From Panicum virgatum (Eukaryota > Streptophyta > Magnoliopsida > Poales > Poaceae): a stretch of 64,000 bases of DNA. Below are positions 46,801-58,117 of this stretch, piece after piece. Made by a program: the position numbers and the translations under genes. Below the pieces are notes generated by a model. The model had not been told where the DNA came from, searched no databases, and worked only from the letters and a program-made list of their open reading frames with translations. Each line of letters starts with the position of its first letter. The stretch's first letter is position 1. The DNA lies in NCBI RefSeq assembly GCF_016808335.1, contig NC_053150.1:48602119-48666118 (forward strand), in the 5' to 3' direction.

Positions 46801-46914
46801 CCCCCGCTGGCCCGGCTAGCCGTTGGACCCGGGATAAAAGCCACCTATTGTCCCGGGCCCAAAGGCTGCCGGGACAAATGGCCAGGAACAAAGGCCTGTT
46901 TTGTAGTAGTGAAC

Positions 46915-47309
46915 GAAGATTACTGAAGCTCGCTTGCGTCCACTGTGTGTACGAACTGATGACGATCGACGCCTAGCGCTCATCACTCGAATATGACTCG
47001 TGATTCGAACTCGAACGAGTCCTTCAGTGTCAGTGTGGATGCACAGCTCCAGCAGCCATGCCAGTCTTTGGTTTGTTGATGAAGGAAGGACACGTTCCTG
47101 GATTTGCGCATGCATGCACACGTACGTTCCCAAAGCAGACGACGATCGCGATGCACGCCGCGCCGGCCATTATTGGAAGATCATCGCTAGGTTCTCGAGG
47201 CGTCGAGTTTCCAGCTGGCCTGAAGATCCCCACGATCAGGTGCGGTGCGGCAGCGTCTCGTACTCTCGTCGAGAGAGAGAGAGAGAGAGAGAGAGCGAGG
47301 CGCTCATAT
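46915..47309. other. No gene recognised; (GA)n tract at 47270-47296
   Basis: Mixed intergenic sequence right of the CACTA insertion. Short open frames show no domain. Confidence 0.5.
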
Positions 47310-47820
47310 ATCCTGGGATTCGCGTCATTTGGGGGCTGAGGAAAGGGAGAGACGGCATGCTGGAGTACGCCGTTCATGCCGCGCGTGGTCGGGTACGCAG
47401 CATCAGCGGCACGGCGCGTTGCATCTCTGATTCCATGTCACCGTCGCCGATCAAGGATCAACTGAACAATCCTGTCAATTTCACCATCAGGTGCGGCAGC
47501 GTCTCGAGAGAGAGATCTTGTTTCTGCTTTCTTTCTTTTTTCCTATTCCGCGCGCGTCACTTTCATGCAGGGATGGTCAACAACGAAATCAGCATAGAAT
47601 GTTGCGGAGCATGTGCAGCTCCAAACCATTTTTTCCCCCAAACACAAGATCGTTAAGAGCACACATGCTTTGAGCAGATACATACAGTTTTTTTTTTTTG
47701 AGGGGGTAGCAGATACATACAGTTGAGCCCAACGGAGCAGCAAACAGTACAAAACAAGGTGGCCGGCCCAAAACAAGAAGCGGCCAACAAGCCCACGACA
47801 AATCACAGAGCGCATTCATT
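47310..47820. repeat. Dispersed segment, copy 2 (partner at 21985-22830)
   Basis: Starts with ATCCTGGGATTCGC versus ATCCTGGGACTCGC in copy 1, continues through the CGCCGATCAAGGATCAACTG block at 47446, and ends with the CCCACGACAAATCACAGAGC block. It is shorter than copy 1 and lacks its long (CT)n. Confidence 0.65.
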
Positions 47821-48057
47821 CGACTGAAACGTAGTACTGAATAAATAATCTCGCCTGTCCTGTTTTCTTTTTTTTAAATAAAAACCCGAAGAAAATATGG
47901 GTCAGAGTGTCGCAAGAGGCTTTGTAAATAAAATTGTTACACCCAAAAATAAAAATATGGGACAGAGTGTCGCAAGAGGCTTTGTAAGAAGAATGACGTC
48001 ACAAATGACCGCAGAAAAGATCCAATCCAACCACCGCCATGTATGACCACGAAGCAA

Positions 48058-48354
48058 ACTATGGGACTTTTTGGCAGGGCTTCAAAATCAGCTCCAGCTG
48101 AGCCCTGCCAAACAGTTTATTTTGGAGCAGTTCCAGGCAAGGAGCCGCATTTGGAGCCCCTTCCGGCTTTCACTGGAGAGGTGGAGCCATAAAACAAGGC
48201 TCCAAGCGGTTCCATGAGTAGAAACCACTATTAGAAGCTATTTTGCCAAATGTTTTTCAAAGCGGCTCCAGCTCCACCCGAAAAATCGCTCCACTAGAGC
48301 AGCAGACCTTGAGCTATTTTTGGAGGAGCCGGAGTCCTACCAAACAGACCCTAA
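48058..48354. mobile_element. MITE-like element in module copy B
   Basis: The left end GGGACTTTTTGGCAGGGCTT and the inverse complement of the right end, GGGTCTGTTTGGTAGGACTC, form an imperfect inverted repeat. The interior is rich in GGAGC/GCTCC blocks. Copies A and C of the module lack it at this point. The TSD is not clear. Confidence 0.6.
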
Positions 48355-48621
48355 GCATCGTTCCTGCTAATCAAATCCCCCCCCCAACTGGAAGCATCAA
48401 ACGACATCACGGGAGCTTAAGCTTGTTGGCCAAGCATGCAGTGCAGCAACACTCATTTTCAGGCCGAGTCAGGCCGGATGTAATCGTGCCCAACAAATAA
48501 ATAATCAGATCAATCGGGCGGGATCTAATCGTACTGGGGGCTGAGTTGAGCCTAGGTTGGGCTGTGCCGAACAGCCCGAACGGCCAACTATAGCACCCTA
48601 GATCCTAACGGCTACCACTTA

Positions 48622-49981
48622 GAGCATCTCCAAGAATTTAGGTATAATCTTTGCTAAATTTGGAGTTTGAGAGCTATGTAAAAAACAAAAAACTTCACAA
48701 ATCATAGGCAACTCCAACACTCTCCAAAAACGCCCTCTATCTTCAAAAAAGGAGCGGCTTCCCATCGTCTCGTCCCTTCTCTGCCTCCTCTTCCATGGAG
48801 CACCACGAGCTGCTCTGCCTCCCAACACCATTTTCCACTTCCTCCATCTCCCCTCGCAGCCATCGGCCACTGGCCAAGAGCGGGCGCACAGCCAGGCGGG
48901 AGTAGGCGAGCAGCCATCGACCAAGGGTGGGTGCGCGGCTGGGCGGGAGCAGCCCTCGGCAAGCGCGGCTGGCACCGGCAAGGGAGGAGCGCGAGGAGCT
49001 AGGCCAGGCCTGCGCGGCCAGCTAAGTATCACCGATACGCGATACGCCGATACGGGTACGGGTACGGCGATACGGCGATTTTCAAAAAATAAGGATACGC
49101 CGATACGACAAGTATATATATTTTTAAAAATATAAATTGCCAAATAATTCGTAAGAACGAAATAGATAATAAATATTACATTTCCAAAGAGCCAACATAC
49201 GTAGTAAATGTTCAAGTTCAACCAAATATAGCTAAATGATTAGTTCAACCAGGATGGGCCTACGTTGATGGGCTCCCGATGCTCTTTCAAATGAGGTGTT
49301 ATTGGCCCAAAAGTATCGGGAAGTATCGGACGGAGTATCGGGAATTAAATCTTTTATTTTTAAATCATAATTTTTCGATACTTCCCGATACGCGTATCGG
49401 GCCGTATCGGGGCGTATCGCCGTATCGGGCCGTATCGGATACGGGTACGGCATCCATTTTGAAGTATCGGTGATTCATAGGCGGCCAGGCCCGTGCAGCG
49501 GTCGGACGATGCGGCCACGGGCAAGCGGGACATGCCGACGCGGCGGCCGGGCGACCATGGCCAGATCCGGCGGCAGGCGGCCAGATTGGGGCAGGTGGGC
49601 ACGACATCCATGGACGCAGTCTCCGATGAGGGTCAGGGTCGCACGACGAGGCCGGGACGATGGCAGCGGCGGGCGGTGGCCGCGACAGCGCGAAGGCAGG
49701 AGGACGGGAGCGCGACGGCAGGAGCGGCGCTCGGGGACGGCCCGGGACGACGGCGGTTGGGGCGGCGCGGGAGGGAGCGGGTTGCCAGTGGTGCGTGGGG
49801 GAGCGGGGCCGTGGAAGATGGCGAGCGGACAGGTCTTCCTTTTTTTTTCCAGCAAGGAGGAGGAAATAGAAATCAAGATAGCTAGCCAAGCCAAATACAG
49901 AATCTGTTGGATCCTAGTTTTGATGAAGTTTTTCTTCTTTTAGCTAACTTATCAAATATACCAGAGCTCTTGGAGATGCTC
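48622..49981. mobile_element. PIF/Harbinger-like non-autonomous element, TSD TTA
   Basis: GAGCATCTCCAAGA at 48622 and its exact inverse complement at the right end form the terminal inverted repeat, flanked by TTA (48619-48621 and 49982-49984). The inside is GC-rich (48740-49020 and 49480-49830) without a credible gene. A hAT MITE sits inside at 49022-49480. Confidence 0.8.
49022..49480. mobile_element. hAT-type MITE nested in the Harbinger-like element, TSD GCGGCCAG
   Basis: The ends CTAAGTATCACCGATA and, inverse complement, CTATGAATCACCGATA are flanked by the perfect 8-bp GCGGCCAG (49014-49021, 49481-49488). The subterminal regions are full of GATACG/CGTATC units, and the middle is AT-rich. 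Confidence 0.85.
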
Positions 49982-50090
49982 TTATCAGTGGTACGTTAGG
50001 GGGGAATGAAAAAGCTTTGTTTACATCCACATCTCACTTGCAATGACCGCGCCGACCTTCACTGGTCAATATAGATGGCCAAACAGGCGG

Positions 50091-50660
50091 CCCGACACGG
50101 CCCGGCACGGGCCCACTAAAACACGGCCCGTTTAGGCATGGTTAAGTTCACAGGCCGTGCCGTGCCCGCCCATGGGCTGAGCTGCCAGCCCAGGCACGGC
50201 TCGAAGGTGCCTCGATCGTGCCGTATCAGCCCGTTTGGCCCGATAACCTGGTCGTGCCGCGGCCCGTCTGCACCTGCCCATCGTCCCCCGTGCACGGCTG
50301 TTTCGATGTAGACTGGCAGATCGCAAGGCAACTACCTTTGGATCGAGGCTGGCAACTGCCAACTGCCAAGACAATATTGAGCCCGTTGACTGCCGCGATT
50401 TCCTAGGGAGCACCAGCCGGGCAAACTTGTTTTTGGCTAGGGCCGCCGCACCATGACAGGTTCAGGCAGCAATTCTCAACCGCATGTGTGCTACCCGTTG
50501 TACATAGTGAAGGAATGGACGAAATGAAATCAGTGATTTCAATTTACCAACGACGACTGGCAGTGTGTAGTTGTGCAGGATGACCGTGTGCCCGAAATGC
50601 ATGCCCGCAGTAGCATTTGATTGCTGACTCTACAACAACCATTATTAGCATGGGGTATGG
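50091..50660. other. Repetitive CGGCCCG-rich spacer, no gene
   Basis: Short reiterated blocks such as CACGGCCCG and CCCGTTTGGCCCG at 50090-50275 suggest a decayed transposon. No terminal repeats could be paired. Confidence 0.4.
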
Positions 50661-50960
50661 GTCTCAAGCCTCCCTACCCACATGAACTCCATGAAAAGAA
50701 GTTAGCAATAGTACCCAGGACGGATCCAGCGTGGGGCAGGGAGGCTCTATGAAGCCCACGTACCAATATGAACTTCATGAAAAGAAGAGAAAAGGAGGGG
50801 ACGGGGGGCTCAAGCCCCCCTACCCACATGAACTCCATGAAAAGAAGAGGAAAGGAGGGAGAAGAACAAGAAAGAATTGAGAGAAGAAGAAGAAAATGGG
50901 CTGGAGAAAGGAGAAGGTAGATGAGCCCCCCAAAGCACAAATCGTGGATCTACCATTAGT
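50661..50960. repeat. Short repeat with CCCACATGAACTCCATGAAAAGAAG direct copies
   Basis: The block ATGAACTCCATGAAAAGAAG occurs at about 50681 and 50828, with a variant at 50770. The ends carry GGACGGATCC and GTGGATCTACC, similar to the short elements at 35806 and 36150. Confidence 0.55.
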
Positions 50961-52929
50961 AGTACCATGTTGTGAGACAGCTCCTGTCCAAAGTGTAAAA
51001 AAGTGGTGTCACATCGCTTGTAACCTGGCTCTCTCTACCTCGCCTCGAGGCTTTGACTCGTGAGAATTGCATCGTTCTGTCAGTAGTGACTGACCGCTAG
51101 TCTTCCTTCAAAGCTGCACCGCTCAGCCCTTCCAAGAGGCGAGACGTGTTACGCATAGCACCTTCCTTACAAGTACCATTAGAGATTAGTTATAGAATAT
51201 ATTTTTACTAGGTGTATGCCCCTACGTTGCTACAGGAAGAAAAAATAGAACGAGCATGTTGTGAACATCAAATTAAACACTAGATAGTTCTATTTAATAT
51301 TAGCAACATAGTGTTTAAGTCATGCACACAATAACAAATAACAATTCTACAAAACTGTCAAAAAAACATGAACAAAAAACAATAAAATATATTCAAGTAC
51401 AAGGTGGTGTCCATTGCAAAAGGAAAGATTTGATACATAGGCATTGGGCAATGTTCATGATAATCACAACATCCTGCCAGTAAATACATGAAAGTATATA
51501 TGCTATTGCAAGCGACAGCAATAATTGCAACAAAATAATAAGTGTAGATTCATCTATGCATCTATATCTGACACACAAACAGGCAAGGAGCGACAATACC
51601 AGAAAATAAATAAATTTGGATCATGGATGGGTACGCCCTTTTTTTCATGGATGGGGATCATCAAAACAAAACCAAAGTGAACAGTGAACTTATATGCATA
51701 CATATCACACACACAAATATGTAACACAAGAAATTATAAAAAATAAATAACATTTGGATCATGAATGGGATCAAGCAAAACCGCAAAAGCATAACTCAAA
51801 TGAATCTTTAGAACTAAAATTTTAACTATCTCATGAGAAACAAACACTAAGAGCATAAGTGTAGCCCAGGCGACAAAAGAGAGGGGAAGGAGCACAGGCA
51901 CACAGTGTTATGCATGACTTTAAAAGCATCTATGGACGTCAGGGCTAACAACATGTGGTGGTATTCAGGAAAAAAAGAGAGGAAAACCTAGTTGATTGGT
52001 CCACAATAACACAAACCGCTGCGCTAAATTCTTGCTAATCAAAATCAATTTTGTAAAAAAAAAAAAGGTTAGCTGTCAGTTGCAAATAGAAACTCATCAG
52101 TCCCTGGTCATGATGTCAATGAAACACATGTTCCTCCTTTATGTAAATAGCATGAAACAAAAAAACTCGATGAGCTAACACCCTAATTACTAAATTCTAA
52201 TTAACCAAGTTTTAATCAGCTCACAGTTGCAAAGTTGCTACGTGCAACTTAATCGTAACTTCCTGACTGATGCAGCAATATGCAAGAATATGCAAGAAAA
52301 ATAAGCATGCAAATAAATAGGAGTAGAAATCTTGGAGTTTAATTTATCTTAAACGTATTCAGAGCATCAGAAGCAATGTCGAAGTTTGACAATTTAATGT
52401 ACTGGAAAACAACTCGAAGCTACTTGACTCCAATACATATATCTGAAAGAGCAGTATAATATCAAATGTATGAAAATTTAATCAATTGACAAATTAATTA
52501 AACCATCTATTTGCTTGCTTGCTCAATTAAATAAACACCCAAAATGTAAAGAAAACCAAATATTCATCTGGAATAGGGGTTTATATTTATTCAAAATTTA
52601 ACTGCTTGAGCAATCTTTATTATCACTTAAAATGAGAAAAGGACTGGAAAAAGTTAAGAGGCCGGCAAGTTTAATTTCTAGATTAGATAGAATGCTCCTA
52701 TTTTTTTCAATCATTATAATTTTTTTCTAATTTTTAATACCACTTTACATGGTCGTCCATTATTACAGATCTAAATGGTCGTCCAACTACTGCCTGGTTT
52801 GTCAAAGTTTCAGCTCAAGAGCCTTGAGCCATCCATCTCTTGTTCATTTGCAGTTCAGAGGCTAGCTGCATGCACTGCCCGTTTGTTAGCAGCAGTGCTA
52901 GTAGCAGAGTAGATAATTGTTACTCATTT
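50961..52929. other. AT-rich stretch without recognisable genes
   Basis: From about 51208 the sequence TAGGTGTATGCCCCTACGTT resembles the start of decayed grass repeats, followed by some 1.6 kb of AT-rich DNA. No domain or paired termini were seen. A Helitron origin is possible but unsupported. Confidence 0.4.
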
Positions 52930-53200
52930 ACTGTCAGGCTAATGATGTCACGATGGCAGGAGATAAGCCGGTTGCCGTCACGAAACACGAATGCCCGCCT
53001 GCAAAGAGTAGTTCCAACAACCACCCCCACGGATGGGCGAGCACGAAGCAAGCAAGCACCATTCGTTCCTGCCAATCAGATCCACTCCAATTGTAGTAGT
53101 CTGGAGAAGGCTAGCTTTGTTTATTACCTGCGCATCTCACTTGCTGCGGTCACGTCGTCGCTGCCGTCCTTGGTTAAACAATCACGGCAGGTTCTCACAG
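52930..53200. repeat. Intergenic module, copy C
   Basis: Shares ACGAATGCCCGCCTGCAAAG-type, GAGCACGAAGCAAGC, CGTTCCTGCCAATCAGATCC and CATCTCACTTGCTGCGGTCA blocks with copies A and B. It is the least interrupted copy. Confidence 0.55.
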
Positions 53201-54619
53201 TAGCTTATTCGGGCAGGTCAAGCTCGAGAGACAACGCTATACTACGTGCAGCAGGCTGCAGGCGAGCTCCCCGGATCGGATTGGCTCGAATCTGATCCTA
53301 ATCTTTCTTCTTGTGGGTTCCTCAGGCCAGGACCAAATCTTAGCATTGACTCTGCAGATGCCATTTTTGCAGGAGCTAATCAGCGAGGGATCACGTTGAG
53401 TTGTGCACGGAATAGTCTCCCCTTCCGCGTCAGCTGGATACACCGGCGATCCGGTCAACTCCTCTACCTCCTTTCGCATTTGCCTCTCTCATTTTTTTTC
53501 TTTAGCAAAAGAAGAGAAGAGCTAGTAGAAAACCAGGAGAGACTCTGGCCACGTGCCAACTCGGATGCTCGGTCACCGCTCCATGGCGTATGCACGCGTA
53601 GAAACGCGACACGTGGCCCCGGACACGGACGCATCAGGTCTGCACACGGTGGTCAGGTGTCAACGCCGGCGCACTCGTGGCGGCGCCCTGGATCCGCGCA
53701 TGCGTCACGGACGGGGACAGGCCCGGCCGCAAGCCAGGGGACGAGCGCGCCGCGCCCGATAAAACTAAAGCCGGCGGGCGGCGCCACGGCGTGGAGGCGA
53801 GGTGAACCGCCACCCGGCGCGCGGCACGTCGGCTCCCCGGCGATCTCACGCTGAGATCGCCGTGGCGCCCCGGCACCCCTGCTCGGTCCGCAGCGGACAA
53901 GGACGCGCCGCGCGCGAGACGGACGCCACAGTGCCACACACCCGCTGACCTTACCCGATCGAGGCGTGCCAGCGCCGCACGCGACGCGACAGGCCGGGCG
54001 CGTCGTAAGCCCCGTCGCGGCGTCGCCCATGCATGCCCGCGGCTAGCCGGACCCCGACCGGCGCGGGCGGGGCAGGCGATTGGCCCGTGGCGAGCCAGGT
54101 GGCGCTGGTAGTTGGGGGCCGCTCCACCTACCCGGCACCGGCAGCGGCCATGCCCATCCCGGCCCGTTGTCCCTCGCCCCGTCCCCGTCCCGCGCCGGAC
54201 GGGCCGTCTCCTGCCTCGGCCGCGCGAGCGAGACAGCGACGCGCGCGCGCGCTCCGCACCAGGCCAGCCACGGCCGGCCGCCGTATGCCGTCGCGCGTCC
54301 GCTCGAGGGGCGTCGCGCGCGGCGACACGTCCGTTCGTCGGCTCCCGGCGTGCTCGGTGGACCTGCACGGCCACCCTCTGCAACGTGCGGGGTCTAGTCT
54401 CCGCTACACGGGCGGTGCTGGCCATTAGGATACGGGTACGATGGCGACGCTGGCGCCTGGCTTTCGGCCTACCACTACACACCTGGGTTCATTTTCGGAG
54501 TGTTCCTTAGCCGAGATATGCAAAGCTGCTTCTTCTTACTCCTCTCATTTTTTTTTACTGCCAGTAGCAGTAGAGTGTGAGTGAAGGCTGTTCATCGCCA
54601 TGCAAAGCTGGGTGCTGTG
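53201..54619. other. GC-rich region 53550-54480, no gene supported
   Basis: Very GC-rich and CpG-rich DNA with long but Arg/Pro/Ala-rich open frames in several phases, which is what composition alone would give. It may be a captured or decayed 5' region. No domain is recognised. Confidence 0.5.
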
Positions 54620-57321
54620 CAGGGTTTACGTTTTCGTTTTGGAAAAAAAATTCGGTGACCACCGGAAACGGTTTACCGGCCGAAATTTCGCGGTTTTCCG
54701 GTAATTTCGACCGGAAAGAGGTTTCAAATTCAAAATTCCGAAATTTCGGTTTTCCGGTCGGAATTTCGTTGCATTTCGCCGGAATTCCGTTGCTTTTCAC
54801 CGAAAAATGATGGTAATGGTTGGAAAATGATGGAAAATTATGTGTTTATGAAAAAAATTGAAAATTTTGGCGGAGTTTGCCCTAATTATGTCTATATTGA
54901 TAGATTATAATACACAACATATAATAAACTTCAGCACACAATGAGAAATACAAACACGAAACACATAATTCATGTCTAAAGTTCACCCGTACTTAGTCAC
55001 AAGTGCAAAGTCTACTAAAATTATTACAATTAAGTCTGTAGTCCGTTTAATACAACATATTGCATCCATTGTAATCGAAAGTATTGTCCATCCATAATCC
55101 ATGTAGCAAATGCATAGTCTCTGCATACGAAGATTTTGTATGAAATGAATGAAATAACTAGAAAAAGTGAAATATAGATATAAAACATTTTCGGTTCCTT
55201 GAGTATCTGCGTTCTTCAGTCATTAAATCTCTCTCCCGGTGGTCCCTCATACGGCTCACTTGTTTCTGGCAAATATGGGTACGTAGGCTGTCCGTACCCC
55301 TGACCATAAGGAACTCCATATGGTGTGTAGCCGTGAAGTTGCAAGTAAGGCAGCGCTGCAACTGACCGCGAAACAGATGGGTTCATGGTCCCTGGAGGTG
55401 GCCACAGAAAGCCTCCTGTAGGTGGAGAAGTGCTATAGGGGTTGTAGTACTGACCAGGACCCTGATACTGACCAGTGGAGGAGGAGCTAGAGCTATCTTG
55501 ATCATATGTAAGGAGGGTCTGTCGACCACGTGTATGTGCTGATCTTGTCTGTCGTTGTGATACGGGTGCTCCATGATCTGTATCTTGTGTGGCATGGGTG
55601 TAGTCCTCCTCACCAGTAAACACAATAGCACCTCCGTGCTACAAACCCGAAGCAGCACCATCGTTGCCATCACTGCCACCATGGTCATTGTCATCACCAC
55701 TAGGGTCATTGTCATCACCACTAGGGTCAGGTGTGCTTTCATCACTACCAATGACCTCCTCATCGTCAGTTCTGGTTCTATCCGTCCTGGAATACCTACA
55801 GCATGGCAAGCTTTTGCCCATGCCCTCCCAAGAAGCTCCCTCTTAGTCCTCCCCTTCACAGTCCATGGACCAGTATCTATCCGTTGTTGTCGTGGAGCCG
55901 AGCTCAACCCAAGGTGGTAGTCCCTTACCCTCTCAGGGACATGTGACCGGCTCCTAGTGAACATGCCCCGAACATCACTACCTCGAGCTCGTGATCCAGA
56001 GCCACCACCCCTCTCATATCTTGGGCCAGCTTGCTGCATGAACTCGTACTCCTGCCTTGAATGTCGTAGTGCTTCCTGCAACTCTTCGTCCTCATCGTAC
56101 CCCTCGCCCCCCAGCTGCTCTGCGTCAACGTTTGATGACCTAGCTGCTGCGTCCCTCAATAGCTTTTGACGGGCCCTTTCTCTTGCTTTATCTTTGTTCC
56201 TTTCCAACTGCTCAATAAAGTATGCCTTCACATCCGGTGGAACCGACGGGCAGTCTGCCACATCGCTTCCCCTATGTGCCAAATGTTGTTTGAACCTTGT
56301 TGCCCCTCCGCCACTCTTCTCCCTTTCGGCCATGCTGCCACACAATGTCGGTCATTGTCCTACGACGTTGCAAAGAGGTATAGTGTAAGTAAATACGCTA
56401 GACATTCACGCAAGCTTATAAACTAAAAATAGCTATGAGCCTATCACTCAACCATTTCTATATGATCAGATATTAAGTAACAAAATTAAGAAGTTACAGT
56501 AACCAAAAGACACAAACCCCAACACATCCGTCGGGACGTCCTGAAAGGAACTTCACAGATAATGCAGACCCAGAAGGGCAACAAATGACCAATATTGGTG
56601 AAAACATATAAATTTCCAACACAACATCCTATGGCACTGCATTTCTGACAAAGTCCCATTCCTATCACGTGGGGCTGGTCAGATTAAGCAAAGCTTAATG
56701 GGAGAGGAACTGAAATGCAGTAACTTACAGATGCTGCGGAGCTATGCCGGCCGAAATACCGCCGCCATTGACAGGTAAACCGTGCCCAAATCGCGGAAAA
56801 CCGCGCCCAACTCGCGGAAAACCGCCGCCGGCGGCATGGTCGGAAACCGGCCACGTACCTGCCGGAAAACCGGCTCTCGGGTGCGGAAAACCGGCTGCAA
56901 CCGACGGATCTGAGCTGCGCTGAGCTGAGGGCGCAGGTGAGGTGCCTGGGCTGGGCGTGCCGAGCTTCGGGAGGGAGGGAGCAATAATTGGAGCTGAGGG
57001 CTGTCGGTGGGAATGGATAGGGGAGTAGATTTTTTTTAACGGGTTAACGGGTCTGTAACGGGTTCGAACTCAAATCATCAATTTGACCTACCAAATCAAC
57101 TTAGATTTGAATGATTTCAAGTGCTATAAGCTAATATAAATCCCTAGTTTTTTATCATAATTTTTGCAGATTTTTTTAATGGTTATTTATAAATTATTTT
57201 AAAAATTCAAAATTCGGAACGAAATATACCGAAAAACAGCGGTAAACCAAATACCGGTAACTACCGAAAACGAAATTTTCACCGAAATTTCGCCAGTTTA
57301 CCGCCGAAATTTTAAACGCTG
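54620..57321 (-). mobile_element. hAT transposon, internally deleted, TSD GTGCTGTG
   Basis: The ends are CAGGGTTTACG and, inverse complement, CAGCGTTTAAA. The perfect 8-bp duplication GTGCTGTG is at 54612-54619 and 57322-57329. Subterminal regions are packed with GAAATTTCG and CCGGTAA-type units. On the minus strand only the ends of the transposase gene remain, so the element is non-autonomous. Confidence 0.88.
55216..56333 (-). pseudogene. hAT transposase: N- and C-terminal parts, core deleted
   Basis: From the ATG at 56333: MAEREKSGGGATRFKQHLAH, a BED-finger-like start, then Glu/Arg-rich sequence and a Gly/Ser/Arg-rich linker up to WAKACHAVGIPGR (about 55797). The coding then passes directly to the acidic C-terminal region DDEEVIGSDESTPDPSGDDN in another frame, an in-frame stop near 55637, and the Tyr/Pro/Gln-rich tail ending GPPGERFND at 55216. 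The RNase H-like catalytic domain and hAT dimerisation domain expected between are missing. Confidence 0.78.
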
Positions 57322-57460
57322 GTGCTGTGTGATCGAGTGGTCGGTAGCCGATTAGTACTAGCTAGTACTAGCTAGCTAGCCGCACAGCTCGGCAGCTCGT
57401 ACTTTTTCCTTTCTTTGGCCACACAGGTAGCCGTAGGAGGAGAAGGTTGCTTCCAGCTGA

Positions 57461-57815
57461 GGCCCCTGTTTAGTTGGAGTGCAAAAATTTTTTGTGTTAG
57501 AATCTTGCTAATTTGAAGTACTAAATGAAGTCTATTTATAATTTTTTTTTACAGATGAGTTGTAAATCGCGAGACGAATCTAATAATGCTAATTAATCCA
57601 TAATTAATCAATAATTAGCGGATTATTACTGTAGCATCACTGTTGCAAAATCATGAATTAAGTAGGCTCATTAGATTCGTCTCGCGATTTACAGCCTATC
57701 TATACAAAAAAATTTGTAAATAGACTTCATTTAGTACTCCATGCATGTGTCGAAACATTCGATGTGACGGCTTTTTTGTGTTTACGGGATTTATGGGGTG
57801 AAAACAAACAGGGCC
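57461..57815. mobile_element. MITE, 355 bp, TSD TGA
   Basis: The ends GGCCCCTGTTTAGTT and, inverse complement, GGCCCTGTTTGTTTT are flanked by TGA (57458-57460, 57816-57818). It has inner inverted blocks GCGAGACGAATCT and AGATTCGTCTCGC, common in grass MITEs. Confidence 0.8.
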
Positions 57816-57828
57816 TGAAAAAGATCGT

Positions 57829-58114
57829 GGCTATGTTCACTTCCCCCAAACTCCTCCAAACTTTTCAAACTTTCCATCACATCGAAATCACATCGAAACA
57901 TTAAATATAGCAAATGACCCATGCATGGAGTACTAAATATAGGTAAATAAAAAACTAATTGCATAGTTTTAATGTACGTTGCGAGACGAATTTTTTGAGC
58001 CTAGTTAGTCTATAATAGAATAATATTTACCACAAACAAACGAAAAGCGCTACAGCGTGCTACAGTGTTCGATGTGACTTTTCCTAACCGATTTTCGCGG
58101 ATCTAAACACACCC
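57829..58114. mobile_element. MITE, 286 bp, TSD CGT
   Basis: The ends GGCTATGTTCAC and, inverse complement, GGGTGTGTTTAG are imperfect inverted repeats flanked by CGT (57826-57828, 58115-58117). It contains GCGAGACGAATTTTTTGAGC, related to the neighbouring MITE. Confidence 0.65.
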
Positions 58115-58117
58115 CGT

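Larger units (their letters stand above)
39914..46911 (-). mobile_element. CACTA (En/Spm) transposon, internally rearranged
   Basis: The ends are CACTACTACAAAAA at 39914 and its inverse complement TTTTGTAGTAGTG at 46911, with the 3-bp duplication AAC at 39911-39913 and 46912-46914. Subterminal inverted units TTTGTCCCGGTTGG / CCAACCGGGACAAA fill 39940-40160 and 46620-46800. The minus strand carries a transposase (TnpD) tail with DUF4216 and then a second gene with a C48 protease domain. The core of TnpD is missing, and foreign CACTA-type sequence lies between the two genes (44491-45450). Confidence 0.92.
47897..50090. repeat. Intergenic module, copy B
   Basis: GTGTCGCAAGAGGCTTTGTA occurs twice in tandem (about 47909 and 47967). 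ACGACATCACGGGAG is at about 48400, CAACACTCATT at about 48448, and AAAAGCTTTGTTTACATC at about 50010. It is interrupted by a MITE (about 48058-48354) and by the Harbinger-like element (48622-49981). Compare copies A and C. Confidence 0.65.

Noticed and set aside
39930..46870. Regularly spaced palindromes that resemble a CRISPR-like array
   Set aside because: Units alternate in orientation, sit at both ends of one CACTA element, and have no unique spacers of constant length.
53634..54482. 282-residue minus-strand open frame
   Set aside because: Arg/Ala/Pro-rich product from extremely GC-rich DNA, with competing open frames on both strands and no recognised domain.
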